From Siphonodentalium dalli (taxonomy: Eukaryota; Mollusca; Scaphopoda; Gadilida; Siphonodentaliidae), in the NCBI GenBank assembly GCA_032622095.1, contig CP136064.1, positions 256,535,863 through 256,599,862 on the forward strand: a stretch of 64,000 nt of DNA. The letters run 5' to 3'. The translations under genes and the position numbers were made by a program. Each line of letters starts with the position of its first letter. Within the stretch, counting starts at the first letter, position 1. The notes beneath the pieces were generated by a model. It saw only the letters and a list, made by a program, of their open reading frames with translations. It was not told where the DNA came from and searched no databases. Below, one piece after another: positions 19,964 to 28,937 of the stretch.

Positions 19964-20891
19964 AGTTTTAGTGGTATACATTTAGGAGATACACGTACTA
20001 TGATGAGTTGGATCTTCGGGGATTCGAGCATGAACCAAATTTGTGAACGAGCCGGCTTGTCGAAATGCGTTTTTTATCGGCAGCCATGAAGTAAGATATC
20101 CTTTTTCGGTGATCAGATCTCTGTGTATGTTCCATGTATTTACTCGGAACAGCACCGGAACAACTTCCCGTCAACGGCCGTTTCTATAGTAAACATATGT
20201 GAGCGGCGGTCTCGATTACGCGACTCCTGGCTTCGAGGTGACGTTTCTTACGCTGGGTATCATGACGCGATGCCCCATTCAAAATGCGTTAGCTGATCAG
20301 CGGCCGATTGTAATGAATCAAAAACTAAAATTACAACTCCCGACCAATCAGAATGTGTGTTTCAGAGACAAATATTCAAATTGAATTACAATTTAAATAT
20401 TTCTATTGCAAGGGATTCATTTTTATCAAATAGTGCATGTCCGAACTGCATCGCAAATGTGTTTTGTTTTCAGGGAGGCTGAGTTCATTTCATCTCCAGG
20501 ATTATAATCTTGGGTGCCGCATGAAAAGTGAAAATTTCAGTTTGAATGCTGAGTTTGATATATATTGTGTCGTTTCACAGTTGAGTAATAATATACAATA
20601 TATGTCAGCCGCCCTAAGTATTTAGAAGACAATGCACTTACCAACTGCACTTGAAGCTGTTGTAGAAATTTGAATACTCCTGTATTTCTGCTGCGTTATC
20701 GAATGTTAGCAGGCTCATCCCCATGCGTTGACACTGGTATTCAGCGATGTCATAGTTATCATCTGATAACTGGTAAGTGCTGAGCATGTATTTCGAATTG
20801 ACGTAAAGAGCTGTGGATAAATTCCAAATATAATATAGAGAGGTTTCACAAACTCACATGCGATTACAAATAAAGCTGTCAGGAGGTTCAT
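8887..20891 (-). CDS. secreted C-type-lectin-like protein, five exons
   Basis: Join (minus): 20891-20858, 20810-20642, 18012-17765, 9999-9895, 9032-8887. Every intron is GT-AG and the phases agree (1, 2, 1, 1). The total is 702 nt, 233 residues plus TGA. Residues 1-12 (MNLLTALFVIAS) look like a short signal peptide. Residues about 18-150 form a C-type lectin fold: YxxS...AEYQCQRMGMSLLTF, then WLSIGL (73-78), HWRDGS, and four fold cysteines C38, C122, C141, C149 with canonical spacing. Classical EPN/QPD and WND calcium-sugar motifs are not evident, so sugar binding is uncertain. Residues 151-233 are a basic tail of unknown function. N-x-S/T sites: NES 81, NET 89, NCT near the end. Likely secreted, perhaps immune or adhesive (inference). 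Intron 1 is only 47 bp; introns 2-4 are full of transposons. Exons 1-3 are firm; exons 4-5 rest on phase and poly(A) position. Confidence 0.8.
9174..9263. repeat. interstitial telomere-like TTAGGG array
   Basis: About 90 bp of imperfect TTAGGG repeats (GGGTTAGGGTTAGAG, GGCTAGGG variants) on the plus strand. It lies inside intron 4 of the lectin-like gene, so it is interstitial and not a chromosome end. Confidence 0.85.
9374..9840. mobile_element. TIR element reusing the palindromic hairpin module
   Basis: Terminal inverted repeats TATATGTGACCCGCCATAT and complement, extending over about 45 bp through GTCGGGATTTTTTTAC. Just inside each end sits the same 70-bp hairpin seen in the TTAA MITEs (9428-9497 and 9716-9785), but the TTAA-type CCCTTTACCC ends are absent. 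The core carries GAGCCCCAGACAAACATGAG and GTGTGGGGCTCC. It lies in intron 4 of the lectin-like gene, ending 54 bp from the exon 4 donor. Confidence 0.8.
9895..9999 (-). CDS. lectin-like gene, exon 4 (symmetric phase 1-1)
   Basis: The acceptor TCATTACAG is followed by a 105-nt exon and the donor GTGAGC. It starts and ends in phase 1 and reads QSYMNGPVEKMAEGT through KVAFGRGKKIASN. A symmetric exon could be skipped without shifting frame. The domain is not recognised; codon use looks constrained. Confidence 0.6.
10565..10610. repeat. (CAA)n microsatellite
   Basis: About 46 bp of CAA/CAACAACAAA repeats ending in CAACAACAACAGC. Confidence 0.9.
10876..10941. repeat. 22-bp tandem repeat, three units
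   Basis: GACCGACTCGATGGATAACACT repeats three times with no mismatch apart from the cut end (starts 10876, 10898, 10920). Confidence 0.9.
11335..11491. repeat. long near-perfect hairpin
   Basis: Two arms of about 72 bp (11337-11408 and 11421-11490) around CGGCTTGCAGCCG. Arms read ACGGGTTTTGGTTGAATACC... and complement with a few mismatches. It is probably a foldback or MITE copy. Confidence 0.9.
11904..12048. repeat. nested hairpin
   Basis: The inner arms 11931-11958 and 11993-12021 (GAGATTTGTCACCCGCTCGA and complement) are near perfect, and weaker pairing continues outward to 11904 and 12048. The loop contains GAGGAGCGCAGCTCC, itself palindromic. Confidence 0.85.
12495..12993. mobile_element. 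MITE with about 40-bp TIRs
   Basis: The left arm (12495-12533) starts AGTCGACGAATATCC and continues to ACGTCTCTAGAA. The right arm (12955-12993) is its inverted, diverged copy. The 0.5-kb core has no ORF. Confidence 0.65.
13250..13590. repeat. about 173-bp tandem duplication
   Basis: Two diverged units. Each has GATGTGATCAG, then CTTGCTGGCTACAGTTGCGA and a CCCTATGGAGA end, at 13336-13403 and 13509-13575. Confidence 0.8.
13924..14041 (-). other. short ORF with an EF-hand-like loop
   Basis: On the minus strand, downstream of a TTTGTCAG acceptor-like site, an open stretch of 38 codons to TGA contains DSDDNGGVNEYE. This fits the EF-hand calcium loop DxDxNGxVxxxE at every ligand position. Its phase does not fit the lectin-like gene and it sits within a repeat-rich element, so it may be chance or the relic of a captured exon. 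Confidence 0.25.
14270..14810. repeat. diverged direct repeat, two units of about 350 bp
   Basis: Blocks GATCTTATAATGATCA, TTCCCAGTAGGTGC/TTCCCGGTAGTTGC and TAGACACT recur in the same order at about 14285-14460 and 14640-14790. Confidence 0.6.
17765..18012 (-). CDS. lectin-like gene, exon 3 (second half of CTLD)
   Basis: The acceptor TGTTTCACAG is followed by 248 nt and the donor GTGAGT. Open in one frame only: WGWLSIGLHHNES, HWRDGSLMNPEFYSYFG, RHCTNWMFLYRG, WKLGGCGGIGYFGCK. This is the W-x-GL to last-cysteine half of a C-type lectin domain. The leading T completes a Cys codon with exon 2. Confidence 0.85.
18033..18300. mobile_element. foldback MITE with about 95-bp arms
   Basis: The left arm starts AGGGGACTGTA (18033), the right arm ends TACAGTCCCC (18298). 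The arms pair through GGCCATTTAT, ACCATCTC and AATTCATTCATT. It lies 20 bp inside intron 2 of the lectin-like gene, next to the exon 3 acceptor. Confidence 0.85.
18301..18769. other. intron 2 stretch, nothing recognised
   Basis: A 93-codon open frame at 18493-18774 on the plus strand lacks domain or splice support and is probably chance. Confidence 0.4.
18770..18946. repeat. near-perfect 175-bp palindrome
   Basis: The arms of about 80 bp differ at only a few sites and meet at AAACCCTTCGGGTTT (centre near 18858). Outer ends read TATAAGGATTAACTGTC and complement. Such a low-divergence palindrome suggests a recent foldback insertion. Confidence 0.95.
18993..19275. mobile_element. short TIR element, GAGTTCAGTCCCC ends
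   Basis: CAGAGTTCAGTCCCCT...GGTACG near 18993 and the complement near 19274. A diverged third end lies at 19560-19620 (TACATGATGACAGCGGTCAG). No coding sequence. Confidence 0.6.
19276..19928. other. intron 2 stretch
   Basis: Nothing recognised except the diverged repeat end at 19560-19620. Confidence 0.4.
19929..19960. repeat. (GA)n microsatellite
   Basis: About 15 GA dinucleotides followed by GGGGGGAG. Confidence 0.95.
20642..20810 (-). CDS. lectin-like gene, exon 2 (first half of CTLD)
   Basis: The acceptor TTTATCCACAG is followed by 169 nt and the donor GTAAGTG, a near-consensus site. It encodes KYMLSTYQLSDDNYDIAE, YQCQRMGMSLLTFDNAAEI and NSFKCS, the strand 1/helix 1 part of a C-type lectin domain. 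The unspliced frame is different, so the splice is needed for the domain. Confidence 0.85.
20858..20891 (-). CDS. lectin-like gene, exon 1 (start and signal peptide)
   Basis: ATG at 20891-20889 opens MNLLTALFVIA, hydrophobic as expected for a signal peptide, then the donor GTGAGT. The 47-bp intron (20811-20857) has a clear ATCCACAG acceptor. The start was chosen because it is the first ATG after the TATA box and fits exon 2 in phase 1. Confidence 0.8.
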
Positions 20892-20929
20892 GATGGGAGC
20901 TGCGCTGCTGCAGCATTCAATATCCCGCG

Positions 20930-21045
20930 CACTCACTTATATATGCGAGTCTCACACAGGTGTGCCAATGTGTTCGCTTACATGTATATATAATGATAGG
21001 TTCCTATGGCCTCGCATATATACGATAATTCATTAGAACAGGGTT
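20930..21045. mobile_element. decayed copy of the palindromic hairpin module
   Basis: Contains CTTATATATGCGAGTC, TGTGCCAATG, CCTATGG and CTCGCATATATA in the order of the MITE hairpins, ending ACAGGG, with many substitutions. No intact TTAA ends. Confidence 0.65.
20936..20943 (-). promoter_or_regulatory. TATA box of the lectin-like gene, MITE-derived
   Basis: TATATAAG on the minus strand, 52 bp upstream of the ATG. Transcription would start near 20912, giving a 5' UTR of about 20 nt. The surrounding GACTCGCATATATAAG matches the arm of the palindromic MITE hairpin, of which 20930-21045 is a decayed copy. Confidence 0.6.
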
Positions 21046-21322
21046 TTCGCAAAATTTCAGGAAGCTTGTCATGGAATGGTTAACTGCTATATATATATTG
21101 GGCTCCCTGGCCCCCATAATTCACAATACTTTAACGATTTCGTGTCCGATTTCACACCATAAAACCGTATACATTTCGTATATTATGGTATGTGTTTGCA
21201 CAACTGCATATTATATGTATACTAGCTTGTCCCCGAGACACACCGCGCGTTGCCCTCTGCACATGCCTGGGACTATATAATACGATGTTTAGAAGTTACA
21301 TCTGATTACAACTAACAAACTA

Positions 21323-23836
21323 AAGCTAGCCACACATGCTTGCGTATGCGTTAGCGAAAACAATCGGATCCGTTCATCGGATCAGTTCGTCGTGCGAAAG
21401 TACCCACACATGTTTGCGTTATCGTTCCGTTGGGGTCATGCGAACATTGTCCGATAGTGATCGTTTCAGTCACTTCACCATGGATTTACAGAAGGAGAAA
21501 TTGTTAGTGATTGTTGCTGTGTATCATTACCAAAGGAGGTTAAGAAATAAACGATCGTAATGCTCAGGGGGGGTCTGGAAAAAAATTGCACATATAGGGC
21601 CCAAATTTTTTTTTCCCCGACCCCGAGGGACCCACCACCCCATTTGTGCATTTGTTTTCCCTCCAAATTTTTGGGACTCACCCCCTTTCTCATGTTTTTA
21701 TCAAAATTTCCATGTTTGTTTAGCTGTTCTTCAATAACAGTGTTAACTGCCTTTCAATCCCATTCCACTATCCTTTTTTTGGTGCAAACTCTTGCTGTGT
21801 AAAATTAAGACTCAAGCAATAACATGCTTAATTGGTAAACACAGATCGTATACAAACGAAATATAAACTATTTCCATGAGTTTCCTGGTGTTTTCAGTAT
21901 CTAACAACAATGATAAAGCATATAGTGTAGGTACACTTTATGTCACAAATCGCCCTAGACCCCATTATAGCCTTAATTAATATGTCGAGTGTGTTGTATC
22001 TGGCAGAGAACAATGATCAGTGTAAATAGTGGTAAACAGGTCAGGGGTTCTACAATTATTTATGCATGACCAAATAACTCTTTAGTCTTATCCACCGGGG
22101 TGGGGTGGGAGAGGTTAGGTATACACATAGATATATGGTTATTATACCCCCGATATTAGTCGGCGGGTATATATTATAGCTGACGTCTCGAGCCATCCGT
22201 TCGTCCGTCCGTACAAACATTTAGCATTATAACTCAAGAGTCGATTGTCATATTTGTATGCTCTATATGACATGGTGAAGGACCAGAAATGGGGAACGAA
22301 TATGCATAATATCACGGGTTGTGAGCACCAATGTCTACCAGAGTTATGGGCCCTGTTCGACTTTATGAAATTCAGTCCGTACAATGTTTTTGCAATATAA
22401 GTTGAAGTGTCGGTTGTCGAATTTTGTGGTGATAGACCAGAATGATAGAGGAAGGATGTATGCACATACATGTATTGCTGCATATCACAGGTTTCCCCTG
22501 TCAATGCATACCAGAGTTACCGGCCTTGTTCCATCCGTAAACACATTTTGCATTATTATAACTCAACCATATGTACATTTGTGCACTAGAGTCTGCAGTA
22601 TAGTTTCAGTCAGATTTTATTCTTGGTTTTACTATTAGTTTGAATTTTGAAGACATTGAAGAATGTCATTTCTCAATGCATCTGAATGCATTACATTGTT
22701 TAAGTTCATCTATTTGTAAGCGATAACAGTATACAATTAGTATTTTAGTTTAGTCTTGTTGAGCAGTAAAGATCCAAGATTAAGTTCGGAAATTCAATGA
22801 GAATAGCGTCACCTTCAGTTGGGATTGTCTGAGCATTAAACAGTAACGGTCATTCATAACCAATTCAGTTTTATTTGGATAAGTGTTGCAAATTGACAAT
22901 ACTTGCAATCAATCAAGATGAGAAATAACCAGAAGGAATGAATTTGATTACATGCCAGAACAAGACAGTATTTGAGACATTAGAAATTTATGAGATACCT
23001 TTTTCAATTTCATGTTTAATATGCAACAATCAGGTTAATGATATATAGTCATCATTGAGTATTCATTATGCAGTATCCAATATGTGATAGTTTTTTTTAT
23101 TTTATTACTTTTATTCAGGTAATACAACTGGGTAATATATTATTTGTGTTACTACATATTTCTTCCGTTGATCATAAGTTTCCTGAACGCTATTACGGTG
23201 GTCCACTGTCAAGTGGGCCGGGATCCTGTGAAATCCAGAATGTTGCTAAATCTGAGACTAAAGAGTCTCTATAGCTGCCTATATATATAGCCCTATACCA
23301 ACAAACATGGTACTAACATGCTTACAAACAACATTACATGGTCAGTACTTGTAAATTGAAAAAACCCATTTTGGGAAAACATTTTCAGCCTCTGGACCAC
23401 CACCCACCCGGTCCTATATACGGATTTTTTTTGCAGACCCCCTCCCCCACTGATCTTCTCGGAAATATCCTGCCACGCATTAAATGATTTCTGGCTTTCG
23501 TGATATTCCACATGCTGGCACACATACAGATAGACCCGGATTTAACTAGAAAGGCACAAATCTTCCACTTCTTGTGGTGTTATGGGAGTAGATCTATAAT
23601 TCGCGGCATGTTTTATTACTTTGAAAAATCGCGCCTTTTCCAGGATGACGTCATAAATAATTGGGAATTCCGCTGCGGAGGCATTCGGAGCGTCAGAATA
23701 GTTTCGCATCGGAACCGCATGCATGTGTGGGTGCCCGTGCATTTCTACTTGATTTTCCATCCGACAATCGCATGCGATAAAAATAACGCAACGCACCATA
23801 CGCATACGCAAGCATGTGTGGCTAGCTTTACACTAT
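21323..23836. mobile_element. TIR element enclosing hAT-like copy 2
   Basis: AAAGCTAGCCACACATGCTT at the left and its complement at the right (ends near 23836). The similarity continues as diverged CACACATG/GCGTTATCG blocks over about 200 bp inward on each side. The interior is mostly occupied by the hAT-like element at 21565-23452, i.e. a nested insertion. No transposase is visible. Confidence 0.65.
21565..23452. mobile_element. hAT-like TIR element copy 2, without LINE
   Basis: Starts CAGGGGGGGTCTGGAAAA and ends GACCCCCTCCCCCACTG, with inverted blocks GCACATATAGGGCCC and GGTCCTATATACGG. It is collinear with 3286-4904 and then joins directly to the sequence equivalent to 7488-7652. The LINE of copy 1 is absent. 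The flanking 8-mers do not match, so any target duplication has decayed. Confidence 0.8.
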
Positions 23837-24283
23837 TTTAAAATTATAACACGGGCCCCGCTCCTTTTTCAGCGCACCAGAGGACACGCTCAGCTCAACC
23901 ATATATTAAAGGGACCCACCGGGTCACCCCTCACACCCCATATTAAAGCTCGTGGGCTCTTCCCCAAATAATCCATCCATTCAAATAAATCAAAGAGATA
24001 ACATTATTCCAATTGTGTCCGCTTTTGCCGTGTTCAGACATGACTATTTTCTGTGTGCCTATCTCCAACAACAACAACCGTGGGGTGAAGGAGAAGATCA
24101 CTCGATCTTTTCGACCATCCCGGGCGCTTCGCGCCCATCTACTCACTTTATACATGTGATTTTGAGACAGTCCCATGCATGTCTACAGAGCAACGTTCTA
24201 CGTGAATTAGTTTCTCTGAGACAACTACATACAACATGCAGCTGTGCCACAAATCTGCCGCATATACCTAACACGGAGATACC
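23837..24283. other. intergenic, nothing recognised
   Basis: No repeat or exon could be supported; the open frame across 23952-24287 has no domain. Confidence 0.4.
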
Positions 24284-24685
24284 TTAACCCTTTACCCAAA
24301 CAAACCGGCCAAAACCGGCCAAATAAAGCTTCAACAGCCTAAAATATCTTCGGTCTGTCTCAGTAGAACCATACACATATGGATATCATTGGAACCGGCT
24401 CCTTGACCACATTGTGATAGTTACAGTTATGCCCTGTGCCAATGCATTCTCTTATATATGCGAGTCGACCATAGGTCGCCTCGCATATTTAAGAGAATGC
24501 ATTGGCCTAAAAAAAATCTTTTTTTAACACTTTTTACCATTTTTTCTTACATTCTTTAACAATTTTATATATTTTTAATGTGTTAAGCCAATGCATTCTC
24601 TTATATATGCGAGGCGACCTATGGTCGACTCGCATATATAAGAGAATGCATTGGCACAGGGCCCTTCTGTTGGGTAAAGGGTTAA
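24284..24685 (-). mobile_element. TTAA-type palindromic MITE, copy 3
   Basis: TTAA flanks at 24284-24287 and 24682-24685, CCCTTTACCC ends, the doubled CCGGCC block at the left, and both hairpins (24438-24506 and 24591-24656). Orientation is opposite to copies 1 and 2. Confidence 0.95.
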
Positions 24686-24900
24686 ATTGTGAATATAGTG
24701 TCACATAAGTGTGATGCGGAATACGTCGTCTATTTGAGCTTCCTTTTTTTGTCGCTTCGCTCACCGTGTATATCCGACACCCGAACTAGTGCAGGGATTT
24801 TGCTATTTGTCATCTTGATAAAGTACCATTGTTAAAATTACACCACTTTAATGTATAATGCGTAGTAATGTTTACGAAGTATCTCGCTCTGTATGTTCTC

Positions 24901-25030
24901 TACACTGCAAATAAGAGTGTTCAGATTTGAACGCGTTCAGCCCCGGATGTGTTCAGTTACTGAACAGTAAGTGTTCAATTTTGAACGCATATATTCAGAA
25001 AACTCATTTATTAACGGTAGTGTTCAAACC
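24901..25030. mobile_element. TIR fragment, TACACTGCAAATAA family
   Basis: TACACTGCAAATAAGAGTGT followed by several GTTCAG/GAACGC motifs. The complementary end is at 38560-38589. It looks like a solo end; no partner is found nearby. Confidence 0.55.
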
Positions 25031-25310
25031 TGCATGGACGTCGATCCGCTTGTGTTAGTATACTTAGTTACTTCATATATATATGATATATCGCATATGC
25101 TTACGGGATTAATGCATACTCGTTTGTGAAAATGATGTCTTGTGCATGACGCGCACACTGTGTTAAAACGCGATACCCCTCTGTGTAGAGCGCTAGAGGG
25201 GTATCAATAAAGTATACCCTCTCGTGATATTTTTAACGCGGCGGTGAAACGCATGCAGGCTCTCTGACATATACATACATGAATGGACAGCAAGCATAGC
25301 GAATTTAAAT
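25031..25310. other. intergenic, nothing recognised
   Basis: Only a small inverted pair, ACCCCTCTGTG and AGAGGGGTATC (25170-25205), is noted. Confidence 0.4.
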
Positions 25311-25616
25311 AAGATGACCTTTTACAGAATAATTAAGCCAGACTTTGACATAGATAAATATCTTTCACACACCAACAACAATGTCGTTTCACGCCTGATG
25401 AAATTCCGTACTAGGAATCACCGACTTCCCATCGAGACAGGCTCCTGGGTTGGACAAGTTCACGAAGATAGAAAGTGTAAATTATGTAACAACGGCATTG
25501 GAGACGAATATCACATTATTTTGAAGTGCACCAAACTTACTGATCTCAGAAAAAAATACATTAAACCATATTATCCACCGCTCACTACCTCTGTTGCCTA
25601 CATAAAGCATGCCTAA
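25311..25616 (+). pseudogene. LINE C-terminal zinc-binding tail
   Basis: An open 100-codon stretch ending at TAA. Reads KFRTRNHRLPIETGSW, then CKLCNNGIGDEYHIILKC, a CxxC...HxxxxC cluster typical of the C-terminus of non-LTR reverse transcriptases, then TDLRKKYI. No RT domain precedes it, so it is a 5'-truncated relic. A MITE abuts its 3' end. Confidence 0.75.
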
Positions 25617-25995
25617 TAAACGTTACTTTTATTACGTCAAAGTAGCTTTATTAGGTCAACGTATCTTTATTAGGTTAGTACTACTTTCATGACGTAATTG
25701 CATATGCAAATTGCGCAGGTAACTAGGGACGTCCACCGACCCGAATGACATCAATGTGATTTTGGGACCTTTTTATCGTCCATAATTCACCGCAATTGAT
25801 ACAATATTCGTAATCGGATATGTGTTTTCGCTCTAAAACATCTATAAACCATTAGCTGAAGGTCAGCTTAGAATAACTATTAAAAAACCCAACGAACTAT
25901 TTCGCTCTAAGCTGCATTCCGGTTTTGCCAATTCATGAATACTAATTAGTTTGCTTGACCTAATAAATGTAAGGGCGTCATCGAAGTAACGAATG
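25617..25995. mobile_element. MITE with about 45-bp TIRs
   Basis: The left end CGTTACTTTTATTACGTC...TTTATTAGGTCAA and, inverted, TTGACCTAATAAATG...GACGTCATCGAAGTAACG-like sequence at 25952-25995. Two extra TTTATTAGGTCAACG/TTTATTAGGTTAG copies sit just inside the left end. Confidence 0.7.
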
Positions 25996-26050
25996 TAAAA
26001 CTGAGGAAAATGACAGATTTACCGCATAAAATGCATGTTTTGTGCGATGG

Positions 26051-26222
26051 ATAAATAAAATATGTAGCTAATGTTGTCGCTAAAACTGTTTATATCCGCT
26101 CGAGGGATTTGGCATATATTGCACTCGGCAGAGCCTCGCCCAATAGATGCTCAAATCCCCCTCACGGACATAAACATTTTAAGCGACGACACTTAAGTCT
26201 AGCTACATGTTCTATATTTATT
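26051..26222. repeat. imperfect hairpin
   Basis: The arms 26051-26111 and 26150-26222 pair through ATGTAGCTA, GTCGCTAAAA, GTTTATATCCG and GGGATTTG. Confidence 0.75.
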
Positions 26223-26663
26223 ACACCCGACCCAATGCATTGAAACTGAACAGCCTGTTCAAAACAAGCAATAGGAAAACCCTTACGAATCTATCGATAT
26301 TCATCCGCGAAGCCCTCTTTCAGATAGGAGCCCATGAGGCATTAAACTAGAAGTCCCCACCCCATATAGACACAACACCTTGTATAAAAGCGACCGAACA
26401 ATCGCCCATGCAGGAAATGCCCATACATAATAGAATGACCTAAGGTATACTATATATGATTAACAATGTGTATGATTGTCATCCAAATCCCCATCACCAC
26501 CCAACCCCACCACGCCCGATAACCCAAAAGAACTAATAAGACAATTATACTGAGAGATATATACTCGGAACATGTCACATTCATTTATGTTGTTATCTTC
26601 GCGTATGTGCATAATTTAACTTATATGTTTAATTCATTTTGTTCATGCTCATATATATTGTCG

Positions 26664-26766
26664 ATGAAAAGAGTAATAAAAAAAATCTACCCCACTAGAA
26701 GTTTCAAGCTAATTACACTAACTGCCGCGTCGATTCTGTTGTCAACGACGGGTTTGTTCGTAAATG
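26664..26766 (+). CDS. candidate first exon, signal anchor
   Basis: ATG opens MKRVIKKIYPTRSFK followed by the hydrophobic LITLTAASILLSTTGLFV, as in a signal peptide or type II anchor. It ends in phase 1 at a weak donor GTATTG. The exon at 30295 starts in the matching phase. Without splicing the frame stops at 26790. No family is recognised. Confidence 0.22.
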
Positions 26767-27358
26767 GTATTGACTACAAAACCGTGTGGTAATTTGTGCA
26801 TGGATTATATTATTATTCTAATGTATTTGAGTCTTTATTCAATTTTTGCGCGAGATATTTTATATTCAATTGAAATTTGGTTCCCACTGAATTCTCAAGT
26901 TCCCGATGTCCGATCGTAATAAAATTGATACCCATACATTGGCCAGAGACTGAACTTGCAACATGCAAACATTTGTCCTAAAAATATTCATAGAAAACCC
27001 ACAAAAGTCACCTAAACGCAACCCGTCATATAGTGCGCAATGATAAACTCCGACAATAAACTGTCTTCCAAAATATCTCTATAGTGGGGTTATTTGGGGT
27101 TTATACCCATCGATGTCCGATCGTAATAAATTTCATGCCCATGAATTGGCCAGTGACTGAACTTGCAACATGCACAAATTTGTCGCTAAAATCTTTATAG
27201 AAAACCCACAAAAGTCACCTAAACGCAGCCCGTCATATAGTGCGCAATGATAAACTCCGACAATAAACTGTCTTCCAAAATATCTCTAGTGGGGTCATTT
27301 GGAGTTTATACCCCTCGAGATTATTTCAATTAGTACGCCATGTTCCCGACGTCCAATG

Positions 27359-28409
27359 CAGGGATGTGGCTAGAGGGGGGTGTGGGGGTGTCTCACCCCC
27401 CCCCCCAACAGAGAGCTATATTTTCAATAGTTGGAAATTTCATACCTGCCACAACGAAATTTCACACCAACAATATGTTGAAAATGTTCTTGTAGTCTGA
27501 TTATAAAACAATTTATTGGGGGGAATTTATTGTTTTTCGACCAATATTTGCATATGTTCCTATTTTTTGTCAAAATTTTTGACAGAAATGGTCATCAGTT
27601 GGAAATTTTCCAACACTTGGAAAGCTTGTGTCCTGGTCCCTCCCCCGTGGCCAGTCAAAAACTTCTAGTTAATTTAAGAAAACAATATTGTCATACAATT
27701 GGTCAACATTGTCATTGGAATTGTCATCAGATGGAAATTTTCCAAACTAAGTGGGAGTGTAGGGTTTGAAATTTCCAACAGTAGGAAGGCTTGAGGCTAG
27801 TCTAGATGTTAGGATTTTGCGATTTTCTTGTTCAGATTTCCAAATTTTCGCACACCGGGCCGAACCATGGTCGGCCCGGTGTGTCATTGCCCCATCCACA
27901 TGGCCAATACAAAACTGCTAATTAGTTTAGCAAAACAATATTTTACTACATTTGGTCAAACTTGTAGACATAAATGGTCATCAGTTGAAGAATTTTCCAA
28001 CACTAGAAAAGCTTCAGTTGAGGCCAGTCTAGATGCTAGGATTTTCGATTTTCTTGTATAGTTTTCAAAATTTTCTCACACCGGGCCAAACAACCATGGT
28101 CGGCCCGGTGTTTCCTGGTCTGTTGTCGGTAGCTGTGGGAATTTGTCTGGAATTAGATCACTAGTTGTTTTTTTGGGGGCAATTTTCAGGTTAAAATATC
28201 TTAATGTTCTCATACTGGGAAAATAGAAGCATGGCTTATGAATATATAGGAAATTAGGCCTGAGCATGAGGTACAAGGGGGGGGGGGGGTGCAAATGGAA
28301 TTATGCAAAAAGTTGTGTTGGTGTGATTCCGACTCAAGGGGGGGGGGGGTGCAGTTGGAAATTCCCAAGGTGGACACCCCCCAGCGGAGACCCTCTAGCC
28401 ACATCCCTG
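27359..28409. mobile_element. hAT-like non-autonomous element with 8-bp TSD
   Basis: CAGGGATGTGGCTAGAGGG at the left, its complement at the right, and perfect 8-bp duplications GTCCAATG (27351-27358, 28410-28417). Removing it restores the unit seen intact at 28711. The 1.05-kb interior has several variants of a GTTGGAAATTTTCCAAC-type block and two copies of CACCGGGCC...CATGGTCGGCCCGGTG hairpins (27850-27883 and 28079-28112), but no transposase. Confidence 0.92.
28262..28365. repeat. tandem pair with G12-G13 runs
   Basis: Two units, each ACTCAAGG/GTACAAGG followed by a 12-13 G run and TGCA(A/G)(A/T)TGGAA, 68 bp apart, inside the hAT-like element. Confidence 0.8.
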
Positions 28410-28937
28410 GTCCAATGGTAATACATTTGGTATCGACGAATTAGTAAAAGACTGAACTTGCAACAAGCAGAAGGTTGCCGTTAAAATTAGTTATAGGAAT
28501 AAAAAATAAACGGTTGCCGTTAAAACTATTTGCAGAAATCCGCCAACAGACATTCAAACACAGCCAATCTTTCGACCAATATATTTCTAGTGTGGGTTTA
28601 TATCGATTAATATGAAAACTCCGACAATAAACTGTCTTCCAAAATATCTCTATATAGTGGGATTATTTGGGTTTATACCCCTCGAGATTATTTCAATTAA
28701 TACGTTAAGTTCCCGACGTCCAATCGTAATAAATTTGGTATCCACGAATTGGTAAAAGATTTAACTTGCAATATGCAAAAGGTTGCCGTTAAAAATATTT
28801 ATAGAAATCCGCCGATAGTAATTCAAACACAGCCAACCTTTCTACCAATATATTTCTAGTTCCATGCAACTGGTTTTGAGGAACTGGAAAAATTGTGTTA
28901 AAAATGATATAGCTACTATTATTAACTGCAGCATTAA

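Larger units (their letters stand above)
26880..28860. repeat. degenerate tandem array, 210-300-bp units, split by a hAT element
   Basis: Four units begin with GTTCCCGA(T/C)GTCC(A/G)ATCG or similar (26903, about 27108, 27343, 28711). Shared blocks are TGAACTTGCAACATGCA, AACTCCGACAATAAACTG and TCTTCCAAAATATCTCTA. The third unit is interrupted at 27359-28409. Confidence 0.8.

Noticed and set aside
23500..23841. 113-codon plus-strand frame
   Set aside because: Falls in the long TIR of the 21323-23836 element and has no domain.
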